From Paenibacillus azoreducens (GTDB lineage: Bacteria; Bacillota; Bacilli; Paenibacillales; Paenibacillaceae): a stretch of 64,000 nucleotides of DNA. The position numbers were made by a program, and so were the translations under genes. The notes beneath the pieces are model-generated. The model worked only from the letters and a program-made list of their open reading frames with translations. It searched no databases and was not told the DNA's origin. Location: assembly GCF_021654775.1 (NCBI RefSeq), contig NZ_AP025343.1, positions 3,563,501 to 3,627,500 on the forward strand, given 5' to 3'. Shown one piece after another: positions 1-8,676 of the stretch (position 1 is its first letter; each line of letters starts with the position of its first letter).

Positions 1-42
1 ATTAAAGGCTCCCTTTCTGTTGTTATTTGCTGTAGCGGATGA

Positions 43-1437
43 TTTATTTTCACGATGCAACTCATTTATGGGGATAAGAAAACCGAAATAGGTGAAAATG
101 ATTAATTACTGGACGGTATTCTTTCAAACAGGAGGAATCTAATTGTGGGACATTTAGTCAACTGGTTAGAGCATTACGGATACCTTATTCTTTTTGTTGG
201 CCTCTTTCTTGAAATGCTTGCCTTACCGCTTCCGGGAGAAATACTAATGAGTTATGCGGGTCTTCTTGTTTTTCAAGGGAAGTTGAGTTGGTTCTTCTCC
301 ATTTTATCTTCTGGTCTTGGTGCTATATTCGGAATGACACTAGCCTATTGGATCGGTTCGCGATTAGGTACTCCATTTTTCGAAAAATATGGCTCATACA
401 TTCATTTGGGAACGGATAAACTTCATAAAGTTTCACACTGGTTTCAAAAGTACGGAAACAAGTTAATATTCATTGCCTTTTTCATTCCTGGAGTTCGCCA
501 TATCACGGGTTATTTTTCCGGTGTGACACGTATTTCGTTTCGAAAATATGCTCTTTTTGCTTATAGCGGCGCTTTCTTCTGGACTACTACCTTTATCTCC
601 TTCGGTAAAGTGCTGGGTCCAAAATGGGAGCTGTATCATCATAAATTTAGCAGGTATATGCTTATTGCCGGATTTATCGCGGCAGGCGTCGTTATCGTTT
701 TCTATCTGTATCGGAAGTATAAAGAGTCGTTAACAAGAAAATTGATAAATGCCTTGGAAAAGGGACTTCTACGATTTCAATCCTTAGGTAAAATTCGCTT
801 TTTTATTCTGGCCATGTTCACTTTATTTGTTACCTGTATTTCTCTCATGATCGGTTTAATTCAGGATTATTTAGCGAAGGAGTTTAGCGAGTTTGATGAA
901 ATCACTACTTTCATCATTCACAGTATATTTGGTCCAAGCTGGGGCGCATGGATGAATTATTTCACCCTTTTAGGAACCTACTACGTGTTTGTACCAATAA
1001 TCATCATAACAAGTCTGTGGATTTTGTTTAGGGGGAAAGATCGTTTGCTGGAATTAACATCCTTCGCATGGGTGATAGTAGGTGGAGAAGCGCTGGATGA
1101 AGGACTCCGTTTGCTGTTTCATCGCATTGGACCTGCCTCCATTGGCTCTAATTCGCCTTATACCTTTCCAAGCGAGCAAACGTTAATATCTATGACGGTA
1201 TGCGGATTTGCAGCTTATTTATTAATTCGGCATTACGGCAATGCTTTAATTCGGGCAGTAGCAATATTCTTTGTTGTTTTCCTATGTTTGCTTGTAGGCA
1301 TAAGTCGCGTCTACTTTAACATACAGTATCCAAGTGATGTTGTTTCTGGTTATGTATTTGGTGGGGCGTGGCTGAGCCTAAATATCATTCAATTAGAAGT
1401 TTTTCGGATACTTAAAAAAGATGCGAAATAACAATTC
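43..1437. repeat. Copy 1 of a segmental duplication (DedA-PAP2 region)
   Basis: This block, from about 100 bases before the DedA-PAP2 start to just past its stop, is repeated at about 45106-46228 in the same orientation with only scattered differences plus one internal deletion in the second copy. The left edge also carries a few codons, read on the minus strand, that match the ChrB-like remnant lying left of copy 2 (motif NELHREN here, DELHRVN there). The homology breaks off to the left of base 43 and to the right of about 1437. No transposase lies at either edge. Confidence 0.85.
145..1431 (+). CDS. DedA family / PAP2-like fusion membrane protein
   Basis: Two-domain integral membrane protein of 428 aa. 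Residues 1-200 are a DedA/VTT domain (PLPGE motif near residue 30, followed by a glycine- and arginine-containing GVRHITGYFSG stretch); known DedA proteins are implicated in lipid carrier or phospholipid transport across the membrane. Residues about 215-420 resemble a PAP2 lipid phosphatase with several membrane helices. The PAP2 signature is altered: the usual PSGH is PSEQ, and the histidine of SRx5H is glutamine (SRVYFNIQYPSD), so both catalytic histidine positions are Gln. The first motif is also weak (RLLFHRIGP). The start is GTG at 145, with GGAGG at 131-135. A decayed paralog lies at 45209. Fusion and family calls are confident; loss of phosphatase activity is inference. Confidence 0.85.
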   Translation: MGHLVNWLEHYGYLILFVGLFLEMLALPLPGEILMSYAGLLVFQGKLSWFFSILSSGLGAIFGMTLAYWIGSRLGTPFFEKYGSYIHLGTDKLHKVSHWFQKYGNKLIFIAFFIPGVRHITGYFSGVTRISFRKYALFAYSGAFFWTTTFISFGKVLGPKWELYHHKFSRYMLIAGFIAAGVVIVFYLYRKYKESLTRKLINALEKGLLRFQSLGKIRFFILAMFTLFVTCISLMIGLIQDYLAKEFSEFDEITTFIIHSIFGPSWGAWMNYFTLLGTYYVFVPIIIITSLWILFRGKDRLLELTSFAWVIVGGEALDEGLRLLFHRIGPASIGSNSPYTFPSEQTLISMTVCGFAAYLLIRHYGNALIRAVAIFFVVFLCLLVGISRVYFNIQYPSDVVSGYVFGGAWLSLNIIQLEVFRILKKDAK

Positions 1438-1578
1438 GTTGGGATTTAGCCACTGATTGCGAGGGATTCTTCGACCCGGAGTTGCCCAGGATCGGGAGTG
1501 TATCAGACGGCACGATCTCGACAAACGTAATGCTTACGTTTTGCCCCTGTTCCATCTTCGGCTTGCCATTTGTTTCGG
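1432..1578 (-). pseudogene. Unassigned coding-like remnant
   Basis: Read on the minus strand, an open frame continues from the break of the response-regulator fragment at 1579 and encodes a hydrophilic stretch containing QGQNVSITFVEIVPSDTLPI. It has no start of its own and runs into the end of the DedA-PAP2 gene. I do not recognise the family. It looks like the tail of another protein joined to the regulator fragment by a deletion. Confidence 0.25.
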
Positions 1579-1635
1579 GAGCTTAAGGTTTTTAGCGATT
1601 GCCTTATCGTCCTCAACCAAAAATATTCGTAGCAT
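1579..1635 (-). pseudogene. Response regulator, N-terminal fragment
   Basis: A good ribosome binding site (CGGAGG) precedes an ATG at 1635 and 19 codons beginning MLRIFLVEDDKAIAKN, the first beta strand and acidic pocket (EDD) of a response regulator receiver domain. After 'NLKL' the similarity stops and unrelated sequence follows, so only the first sixth of a receiver domain remains. It is a truncated relic of an OmpR-type two-component gene. Confidence 0.55.
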
Positions 1636-1757
1636 TAGCCAGACCTCCGTTTCCTTATCCATACTTGATAGTCCATTCCGAAAATTTCTTACTCGCCGCT
1701 TATGACAAAAAAACCGCATCCGTCAGACGCGGTTGTATCTCGTTGCATGCACGGGAA

Positions 1758-2035
1758 TCAGCGTACTTCCAGCCACTTGCGGATCACTTCGGCAAGCTGC
1801 TCCTTCTTGGCTATCACATCCGCCATATTTTTCAGCTTAACCGTTGCGCGGTCGGCGGCGGCCCATTTCAGCAAACCTGTCGTATCGTCAATCAAAGGCT
1901 CGTTGCCCGCCCGTTCCTTCACTTTCGCTCCGCAGTGAAACACGAGTAGAAATCCGTCTTTCCCCCGCAAATTGAATGTCACGCGGTCCTCACCTTGATA
2001 GCGGTAGCTGGGTGCGTTCCATTTGATATACAGCC
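1758..2035 (-). pseudogene. DUF1801 protein, 5'-truncated
   Basis: The minus-strand frame ends with a normal stop and encodes the C-terminal two-thirds of a DUF1801 (YdhG-like) domain: it contains KWNAPSYRYQGED, LVFHCGAKVKE and LLKWAAADRATVKL, typical of the family, whose function is unknown. The usual N-terminal part is missing. At about 2035 the sequence changes into the plus-strand DUF1330-type fragment, so neither gene has its start. The few residues before KWNAPSY are translation through the junction. Confidence 0.55.
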
Positions 2036-2341
2036 AATCCTGAACTAACACCGGAAGTCCCAATTAGCGGTGCCGAAGCATTCAACCACTATATTGAGCA
2101 CACCCTCCCATTTCTCCGTGAAAGCGGAGGTGAAATCGTGTTTCTTGGCGATGGCGGAGAGTTTCTTATCGGACCCGAGGACGAGAAATGGGATCTTGTC
2201 ATGCTTGTCCGCCAGTGCAGCGCGCAGTCATTTCTAGCTTTTTCAAGTCATCAAGACTACCTGGCCGGTATCGGTCACCGGACTGCAGCGATAGAAGATT
2301 CACGCCTTCTGCCTATGGCAGAACTTCCGAAACCGAATTAA
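2036..2341 (+). pseudogene. DUF1330-like protein, 5'-truncated
   Basis: A plus-strand frame without its own start encodes the C-terminal part of a DUF1330-type dimeric alpha-beta barrel protein (ANPELTPEVPISGAEAF, then GGEFLIGPEDEKWDLVMLVR and GHRTAAIEDSRLLP). The first third of the family is absent and the frame runs into the inverted DUF1801 remnant. The stop at 2339-2341 is only 17 bases before the hydrolase start, so the intact ancestor was probably translationally coupled to that hydrolase. Confidence 0.5.
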
Positions 2342-2358
2342 TTAAAGGAGAAAATACC

Positions 2359-3249
2359 ATGAACATTCTGAAAGTTAACGGTGTTGAATTGGCCTATGAC
2401 AGTTTCGGTAACGAAACTGACGAGGCTATTATCCTAATCGCCGGTCTTGGAACCCAGATGATTCGATGGACGGGTCCATTTTGTCGGATATTAGCAGCGC
2501 GGGGCTTTCGCGTAATTCGCTTTGACAATCGGGACGTAGGTTGCTCGACACATTTTAGCCATTATCCGGCGCTGGATTTTGACGCACTGGCAACTGCTCT
2601 CATGTCGGGAAAGCGACCGGACATCCCTTACACTCTCGATGACATGGCAGCCGACGCTATCGGACTGCTCGACGCCCTTTCAATTGACCGGGCACATTTC
2701 GTTGGCAGGTCGATGGGCGGAATGATCGCCCAGATTGCAGCCAGTGGTTACCCTGAACGGGTGTTATCACTCACCTCCATTATGTCTAGTTCCGGTAATC
2801 CCGCCCTTCCGCAAGCTTCCCAGGAAATCATGGCGATGATGACTACACCGGCGCCGAACCCCTTTGAGGATGAAGCTGGATTTTTGGCGCACAGTCTCTC
2901 TTTTGCCAAACGTATCGCCGGCACTGGCTATCCGTTTGAAGAAGACGCTTATCGTACGCTCATTCTGGAGGAAGTCCAGCGAGCCTACGATCCAGGCAGT
3001 ATCGGGCGACAAATTGCTGCGATCGCTGTCTCCGGTGATCGTCGTCCACGGCTGGCGACCATTAAAGTACCAGCTCTTGTCATTCATGGGGCGGACGATC
3101 CCCTGTTCGTCCCAGCATGTGGCGAGGACACGGCTTCTGCCATCCCGGGCGCCGAGCTAATGTTGATTGACGGCATGGGACACGACCTGCCGCACCAACT
3201 GTATAAAGTAACCGCTGATGGCATAGAGCGAACGGCTCGTCGCAATTGA
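2359..3249 (+). CDS. Alpha/beta hydrolase
   Basis: Alpha/beta-hydrolase fold enzyme of 296 aa, cytosolic (no signal or membrane segment). The nucleophile elbow is GRSMGG, the acid is probably the Asp of HGADDP, and the histidine is in DGMGHD near the C terminus. The RFDNRDVGCS stretch is typical of the esterase/haloperoxidase-like group that includes TAP-like and carboxylesterase hydrolases. AAAGGAG precedes the ATG at 2359 by a normal distance; a longer upstream frame belongs to the DUF1330 remnant. The substrate cannot be told. The gene seems intact although its operon partner is truncated. Confidence 0.8.
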   Translation: MNILKVNGVELAYDSFGNETDEAIILIAGLGTQMIRWTGPFCRILAARGFRVIRFDNRDVGCSTHFSHYPALDFDALATALMSGKRPDIPYTLDDMAADAIGLLDALSIDRAHFVGRSMGGMIAQIAASGYPERVLSLTSIMSSSGNPALPQASQEIMAMMTTPAPNPFEDEAGFLAHSLSFAKRIAGTGYPFEEDAYRTLILEEVQRAYDPGSIGRQIAAIAVSGDRRPRLATIKVPALVIHGADDPLFVPACGEDTASAIPGAELMLIDGMGHDLPHQLYKVTADGIERTARRN

Positions 3250-3301
3250 CACGCGCTTTCTGAATAGCAACCAGCCGGAGTCCCGCGGTGCCCAGGCCTA
3301 G

Positions 3302-3409
3302 GGGCGCAGCGCTGATCCATTTGCGCTCTTGGGGTTGGAAGCGGCGGTGCTCTTGGAACGGTTGTTAAAGCAGCTCCATTTGAACGTATATGTGGAAACG
3401 ATCGAATAA
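3302..3409 (+). pseudogene. Unassigned C-terminal gene fragment
   Basis: Between the hydrolase and the AraC-type regulator, a frame open after the stop at 3299 encodes 35 residues ending LLKQLHLNVYVETIE and a stop. It has no start codon or ribosome binding site and looks like the tail of a lost gene. The family is not recognised. Confidence 0.2.
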
Positions 3410-3528
3410 GCGCCGGTTTAGATTGGTTCCAGTCTACATGTCCAGCGATCATATACTTTTAGAACGTCAACAGGGTAGGCAGCGCTCTTTCCGTGACTCG
3501 ATCTCCTTCGGGTGCTAGTGTTCCAGAT

Positions 3529-4806
3529 TTAAGGACGCAGTTCATCCACGCCCGCATTGTATTCCTTACGGCGGGAACCGATCAGGCTCCGCCGCCTGTA
3601 CTCCTCGGGCGTAATGCCGTTCTGCTTTTTGAAAAAGCGAATAAACGCCATACTGGAATGATAGCCCGTCTTCTCTGCGATATCCTGAATTTTCATCGCG
3701 GGCCGCTGCAGCAGTTCCTTCGCCTTTGCGTTCCGAATGTCCGCGATGTAGTCCGACAACGCTTCTCCCGTCGTCTGCTTATAGAATCGGGAGAAGTAGG
3801 ACGGATTGAAATTGACGTGCGCCGCCAGTGTGGCCAAGGACAAATCATCCGCTAGATGCGTTTCGATATACGCATGGACTTTGTCGATAAAATCATGCGC
3901 ATTCACGTTCATCGCGCTCCGCTTGAACTCGAAAATCGACGCGGCTAAGTCCCGAAAGCGGCCCTCGATCGTCCTCCACGAGCTTTCCTCGCCAGACTGG
4001 ATGCGCTTGTACAGCGCCCGTAGTAGGGTCAACTCGTTCTGCAGCCCGCAAGCCGCCAGGCTCGGGACGTAAACGACGTTGAGCGCATGCAAGCATTCGA
4101 GCTTGTGCATATACCCTGTCTCGTCGCCGAGCAGGAACGTGCTCAGCTCGCCGAACAGCTTATCGAACTCGGCTTCGCGCCCGCTCTCCAAGTAGTCGCC
4201 CAGCAAGCGAACTTTATGCAACTGAAAATAGGCTTTGCCCGCCTGTCCAGACGTTTCCTCCGCTATCGGTTCCGTGGAGCCGGCTTGCTTTCGCTCGGCC
4301 GCAAGCCCCAGCTCGCGAAGCGTGCCGCGGACAGCTTCCGACCCGAACGGCACGTCACGCATGGCGCCCCCTCCGTCGGCATCCAGCAGTTCCCGGTACG
4401 CTTGCTGAATCAAGCTTCTGGCCACGTTTTCTTCATTCAGGCTATTGATCGCCCTTTCGATCGTCCGGATGATTTTTCGGTCGTCCTCGACCTTGAGAAT
4501 ATATTCAAACCCGCCCAGCGACATCGCGCTGCGGACATATTCGAAATCGTCGTATGCCGTTAGGAAGACGACTTTGCAATGCGGCCAGTGGAGCCGTATC
4601 TCCTTCAGCAAGTCGATCCCTTCCATACCGGGCATCCTTATGTCGCTCAGCACGATGTCGATCCGCTTGCTCCGCAAAATATCAAGCGCCGTCGAGCCGG
4701 AACACGCCTTATACAGTTCGACGTTCAGATGAACTGCTCCCCGCAGCAGTCCCTCAAGCCCGTCCGCCACGATCGGCATGTCGTCAACGATCAGTAACCG
4801 GTACAT
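3529..4806 (-). CDS. YesN-type AraC family response regulator
   Basis: Response regulator of 425 aa. The receiver domain (about residues 1-115) has acidic pocket DDMP and phospho-acceptor Asp in VLSDIRMPG. The C-terminal 100 residues form an AraC/XylS double helix-turn-helix (DLSLATLAAHVNFNPSYFSR and IQDIAEKTGYHSSMAFIRFF). The start at 4806 is preferred because AGGAGG is followed by exactly six bases and then ATG TAC; two upstream in-frame ATGs overlap or touch that site. The gene overlaps the end of the kinase by 23 bases and is translationally coupled to it. In this family the regulator activates a neighbouring sugar ABC transporter, here most likely the Lpl-type operon at 6787-10353. Confidence 0.9.
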   Translation of the reverse strand: MYRLLIVDDMPIVADGLEGLLRGAVHLNVELYKACSGSTALDILRSKRIDIVLSDIRMPGMEGIDLLKEIRLHWPHCKVVFLTAYDDFEYVRSAMSLGGFEYILKVEDDRKIIRTIERAINSLNEENVARSLIQQAYRELLDADGGGAMRDVPFGSEAVRGTLRELGLAAERKQAGSTEPIAEETSGQAGKAYFQLHKVRLLGDYLESGREAEFDKLFGELSTFLLGDETGYMHKLECLHALNVVYVPSLAACGLQNELTLLRALYKRIQSGEESSWRTIEGRFRDLAASIFEFKRSAMNVNAHDFIDKVHAYIETHLADDLSLATLAAHVNFNPSYFSRFYKQTTGEALSDYIADIRNAKAKELLQRPAMKIQDIAEKTGYHSSMAFIRFFKKQNGITPEEYRRRSLIGSRRKEYNAGVDELRP

Positions 4807-6553
4807 CGGCATCCTCCTCATACCATGGCCTTAGTTTAATTTGCACGTGCAGCCCGCCAAGCAGCGAGCGGTCGAACACGATGCCGCAGTCTTCCCCGTA
4901 CCGCAGCTGTATGCGCCGGTGAACGTTCGTGATGCCATTTGATTCCCCAAGTTCGTCTTCGCCCTGTCCCAGCCAGCCGTTCAAGCGCTCGATCGTCCAG
5001 TCGTCCAGCATGCTCCCGTTATCCTCCACGTGCACGAACAAAACGTCTCCATCCTTCTCCATATGAATCCATAGAAAGCCTTTATGCTCCTGCTTCTCGA
5101 ATACATGCTTATATGCGTTCTCGATAATCGGCTGTAGCACGAGACGGATGACCGTTCCGCCTTCGTCCAGCCAGTCGGGAACCTCGAATTCGACCCGAAC
5201 CCGCTCCCCGACACAGACAGACTGGATATCGAGGTAGGTTTGGGCGTGCTTGATCTCGAGCGCGAGCGGAATTTCATCGACCCGATCACGTGTCACATAC
5301 TGGAAATAATTCCCCATGTATGTGCAAAATTGATATGCCCGCTCCGTGTCAACCGTCTTGATCAGCCGGCACAGGACGAAAAAGCAATTGTACAGAAAAT
5401 GCGGGTTGATCTGTGATTGCAGCCGTTTCAATTCGGACCGTTGGCTGCGAATTTTCTGCTCGTACACTTCCTGAATCAGGCTTTTCAAGCGTTCGACCAT
5501 GTCGTTGAAGCCCCGGTATAAAAACCCGAATTCGTCTTTCCGATTCTCCGGCAAAGTCGGGTACGTCGGCATGTCCCCCATTCTATTGAAGGTGCGGACG
5601 AGTTTGTTCATCGGTCGACGAATGACGTTGTTGATCGAATAAGAGAACAGGATGATGATCAACACGGAAGCGGCGGACATGACCCAGAACCATTTTTTGA
5701 GCGTCGTCAGAGCGCCCAGCACGTATGTTTCGGGTGTGAACGTGACCAAATAAGAATTGATCGCCGGCGAAAAACGGTACGAGACGATCATTCGCTTGCC
5801 GTCCATGGACATCGTCGACATCCCGTTCCGATCCCCTTTGTCCTGGTGGATTTGCAAAAATCGCTTTAACTCCTCGACATTGGAAGCGCTAACATAATTA
5901 GAAACCGACCAATCCTGCTTCAGATTAATCAGCGCTGCACTCCCTTCGCCCGGGGTAACGACGGTAGCCAACATGTCGTTGACCTGTTTGATCGAAAGCT
6001 CGATGCCGAGGACGAAGATCGGCTTGCGCTTCGCGTTCGATGGATAGTCGAGGGCGAGGAACAGCCGATTATCCCAATATATGAGCGGCCCGCCGCTTTT
6101 TTGTCGTTGCAGCGCCTCGAATTCCGGCAGATCGATGTTTGCATCGTAGTTCGTGCTGGAGACGGTTCGGCCGATCAGCGGAATGTAGGCTTTGGCGTCG
6201 GCGATGAACAGGCTCGAGTATTTCATCAAGTAGAGTCGCCTCTGTAAGGCGTTGACAAGCTCCAGCCGCTCGTATTCGCTGATCTGGTTGCCGATCGCGC
6301 TCAGCTTCCGCAGGTCTTGATCGACGACATATTCCGGCATAGAGGCGGAAATCCGGTCGATCTCCCGCTCCAGCATGTTCATGAAGTAGTCGGTGCGCGC
6401 CTTGATCGATTCGGTCATTTCGTTCCGGATGCCCTCGGAGCCTTTTTTGATAATGCTGAGCGTGATCAAGTACAGTGGTGCGATCACGAGGAAAAACGTA
6501 AGAAACAGCTTCAAAAAAATCGAAGGATTTTTCAGTTTCTCGATCAGCTTCAT
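4784..6553 (-). CDS. YesM-type sensor histidine kinase
   Basis: Membrane sensor kinase of 589 aa. It has a first membrane helix at about residues 12-35, an extracellular sensor region of about 250 residues, a second helix at about 288-305, a HAMP domain to about 360, a His_kinase domain with the phospho-acceptor motif QINPHFLYN (about 382-390), and a HATPase domain with N-box PIIENAYKHVF. This is the standard architecture of kinases that pair with YesN-type regulators and usually sense an extracellular sugar or sugar-binding protein. It lies directly downstream of the transporter genes but after a terminator at 6662-6687, so it probably has its own promoter. Confidence 0.9.
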   Translation of the reverse strand: MKLIEKLKNPSIFLKLFLTFFLVIAPLYLITLSIIKKGSEGIRNEMTESIKARTDYFMNMLEREIDRISASMPEYVVDQDLRKLSAIGNQISEYERLELVNALQRRLYLMKYSSLFIADAKAYIPLIGRTVSSTNYDANIDLPEFEALQRQKSGGPLIYWDNRLFLALDYPSNAKRKPIFVLGIELSIKQVNDMLATVVTPGEGSAALINLKQDWSVSNYVSASNVEELKRFLQIHQDKGDRNGMSTMSMDGKRMIVSYRFSPAINSYLVTFTPETYVLGALTTLKKWFWVMSAASVLIIILFSYSINNVIRRPMNKLVRTFNRMGDMPTYPTLPENRKDEFGFLYRGFNDMVERLKSLIQEVYEQKIRSQRSELKRLQSQINPHFLYNCFFVLCRLIKTVDTERAYQFCTYMGNYFQYVTRDRVDEIPLALEIKHAQTYLDIQSVCVGERVRVEFEVPDWLDEGGTVIRLVLQPIIENAYKHVFEKQEHKGFLWIHMEKDGDVLFVHVEDNGSMLDDWTIERLNGWLGQGEDELGESNGITNVHRRIQLRYGEDCGIVFDRSLLGGLHVQIKLRPWYEEDADVPVTDR

Positions 6554-6661
6554 TTGCGTTGCACCGCCTCCGTCTAGATATTGTCTTCTTTAATAGTTGC
6601 ACATTTTAGGCGGTTTCGGCAAAGGGAACATTTTATGGACATCAGAGCAAACAAAAAAACA

Positions 6662-6687
6662 AAATAAGAGGAAGGGACCTCTTATTT
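6662..6687 (-). terminator. Intrinsic terminator of the Lpl-type transporter operon
   Basis: A perfect 10-bp stem AAATAAGAGG / CCTCTTATTT with a six-base loop. On the minus strand it is followed by a T-rich run. It separates the permease gene ending at 6787 from the kinase starting at 6553. A second, longer imperfect stem (CACAAAGT pairing with ACTTTGTG, about 6724-6771) lies nearer the permease stop. Confidence 0.75.
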
Positions 6688-6786
6688 TTCAACATATCAA
6701 AAAGTATAAACTTCCGGGGTCCCCACAAAGTAATCGGAATAAGCTTCAAAAGCTACACGTCACTTTGTGAGGTTATTTTATGCACT

Positions 6787-7671
6787 TTATTCTTTTACGC
6801 TCCCCATGACGATCCCTTTAATGAAGAACCGCTGCAGGAAGGGATAGACGATCAGAATGGGAAAAGCGGCGATAAAAATTTGCGCGGCCGTGCTCGTTCG
6901 GTCGGACAGCTGCCGCAAAATATCCAGCTCATCCGAGGAAATGAACCGAAAATCCTTCTTAATGATGATGGTCTGCAGGAACGTCTGCAGCGGGTAATTC
7001 TCGGGACGGTTCATCAAGATAAGCCCGTCGAACCAGCTGTTCCAGTGTCCCACAATCGTGAATAATCCAATCGTAGCCAGAGCCGGCGTCGATAACGGCA
7101 AATAAATTTTGAACAGCGTAACGAAATGGTTCGCCCCGTCGATTTTCGCCGACTCCTCCAGCTCTTTAGGTAGCCCGCGGTAAAAGTTGAGCAGCAGAAT
7201 GACGTTGAACACCGGTACGGCGCCCGGCAGGACAAGCGCCCAGATCGTATCCATCAGACCGGTCGCCTTGATCGTCATGTACCACGGAATGAGGCCCCCG
7301 CTGAACAAGATTGTGATGACGCAATACCAGGCATAGGCGGTGCGGAATTTGAATTGCGACGCTTCTTTCGATAACGGATATGCGGCCAGCACCGTAAGCA
7401 GCATGCTGATGGAAGTACCGAGCACCACCCGTTTGAGCGTCACCATGAACGCTGTAATATATTGCGGCTTGCTTATAATATTTTGGTAAGCGACGGTCGT
7501 AAACTCGACAGGCCACAGCGTCACTTTCCCGGCGGCGGCAGCGGAGCCCGAGCTGAATGACAAGGCCAGTATATGAATCATGGGCAAGATGCACATCAAG
7601 GAGAGAGCGCCGAGAAACAGGTAGTTGAGCAAGGTGAACGTCAGCCTGCCCGGGGTCGTGCGGGTTATCAA
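6787..7671 (-). CDS. LplC/YtcP-type carbohydrate ABC transporter permease
   Basis: Inner-membrane permease of 294 aa with six predicted membrane helices and the cytoplasmic EAA loop (ESAKIDGANHFVTLFKIYLP, around residue 190) that contacts the ATPase. Length and the ending IVMGSVKE are typical of the LplC/YtcP group of type I carbohydrate importers. It is the third gene of a minus-strand operon, 13 bases after the LplB-like gene. No ATPase gene is present; in this family a shared MsmX-type ATPase encoded elsewhere usually energises the transporter. Confidence 0.9.
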   Translation of the reverse strand: MITRTTPGRLTFTLLNYLFLGALSLMCILPMIHILALSFSSGSAAAAGKVTLWPVEFTTVAYQNIISKPQYITAFMVTLKRVVLGTSISMLLTVLAAYPLSKEASQFKFRTAYAWYCVITILFSGGLIPWYMTIKATGLMDTIWALVLPGAVPVFNVILLLNFYRGLPKELEESAKIDGANHFVTLFKIYLPLSTPALATIGLFTIVGHWNSWFDGLILMNRPENYPLQTFLQTIIIKKDFRFISSDELDILRQLSDRTSTAAQIFIAAFPILIVYPFLQRFFIKGIVMGSVKE

Positions 7672-7684
7672 TGGGCATCCCCCT

Positions 7685-8584
7685 TCAGAAAATTCTATAG
7701 TTGGCGAATCGGTAGGCGAGGAAATAAGACAACGAAATAAATATGAGAGACACGACCGATTTAAATAGTCCTACGGCCGTCGCCAAGCCATATTGAAACT
7801 GTTCCAGGCCCAATCTGTAAACGAGCGTGTCGATAATGTCGCCGCTCTCGTACACTTGCGGGCTGTACAGGTTGAAAATCTGGTCGAAGCCGGCGTTCAG
7901 CACGTTCCCCAGACTCAAGGTCGCAAGCAAGATGATTACGGGCATAATTCCAGGTAGCGTAATATGCCAAGTTTGTTTCCACCGGTTAGCACCGTCCATT
8001 TCAGCAGCTTCGTACAGCGATGGATTAATGCTCGTCAACGCGGCCAAATAAACGATCGTGCCGAAGCCGAATTCCTTCCATACGTCGGAAAACACGATAA
8101 CCACCGGAAACCAATGATTGCTCCCAAGAAAATAGATCGGATTGATGCCGACAAAGCTGAGCGCTTGGTTGACGATCCCCGTCGACGGCGACAAAATATC
8201 GATCAAAATGCCGCCGAGCAGCACCCACGAAAGGAAGTGCGGCAAATAGACGAGCGTTTGAAACACCCGCTTGAACAATTGCTTCCGAATTTCATTCAGC
8301 AGAATGGCGACGACGATCGGCACGATCAGGCCGACGATCATTTTCATGATCGCGATGCTGACTGTATTGTACATGATGCGTCCGATATCGGGATATTCGA
8401 GGAGCAGCTGGAAATTTTTCCAACCGACCTTCGGAGAATGCAAAACCCCTTTGGCCGGCATGAATTTTTCGAAAGCGATCGTAATGCCGACCATCGGAAT
8501 GTAACTGTAAATAAACAGAAGCACCACGCTCGGCAAAATCATTAGATGCAAAGGCCATTCCCTTATCCATCGTTTTTTTAGCAT
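7685..8584 (-). CDS. LplB-type carbohydrate ABC transporter permease
   Basis: Permease of 299 aa with six membrane helices and the EAA loop (YEAAEMDGANRWKQTWHITL, about residue 195). It carries typical LplB features, such as a VGWKNFQLLLEYPD stretch after the first helix and a short C terminus. It forms a heterodimer with the LplC-like protein to import an oligosaccharide or sugar derivative delivered by the lipoprotein encoded upstream. The gene follows the lipoprotein gene after a 92-base gap that holds a stem-loop. Confidence 0.9.
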   Translation of the reverse strand: MLKKRWIREWPLHLMILPSVVLLFIYSYIPMVGITIAFEKFMPAKGVLHSPKVGWKNFQLLLEYPDIGRIMYNTVSIAIMKMIVGLIVPIVVAILLNEIRKQLFKRVFQTLVYLPHFLSWVLLGGILIDILSPSTGIVNQALSFVGINPIYFLGSNHWFPVVIVFSDVWKEFGFGTIVYLAALTSINPSLYEAAEMDGANRWKQTWHITLPGIMPVIILLATLSLGNVLNAGFDQIFNLYSPQVYESGDIIDTLVYRLGLEQFQYGLATAVGLFKSVVSLIFISLSYFLAYRFANYRIF

Positions 8585-8617
8585 TCTTCCACCACCACAT
8601 GTTACAGGATAAAGACG

Positions 8618-8639
8618 GCAGGAGGGATAACCCCCCTGC
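8618..8639 (-). promoter_or_regulatory. Intercistronic stem-loop between binding protein and permease genes
   Basis: GCAGGAGGG and CCCCCCTGC form a nine-base stem with one mismatch around an ATAA loop, and no T-run follows on the minus strand. Such hairpins between a binding-protein gene and its permease genes commonly stabilise the upstream mRNA or cause partial termination, giving more binding protein than permease. Role inferred from position. Confidence 0.5.
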
Positions 8640-8676
8640 TATGTCGGACCGCCTGTGTTGCCACATAAAGCCATTC

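Noticed and set aside
7964..8545. Plus-strand frame of 193 codons
   Set aside because: Antisense to the LplB-type permease, which has the EAA loop and membrane helices; shadow frame.
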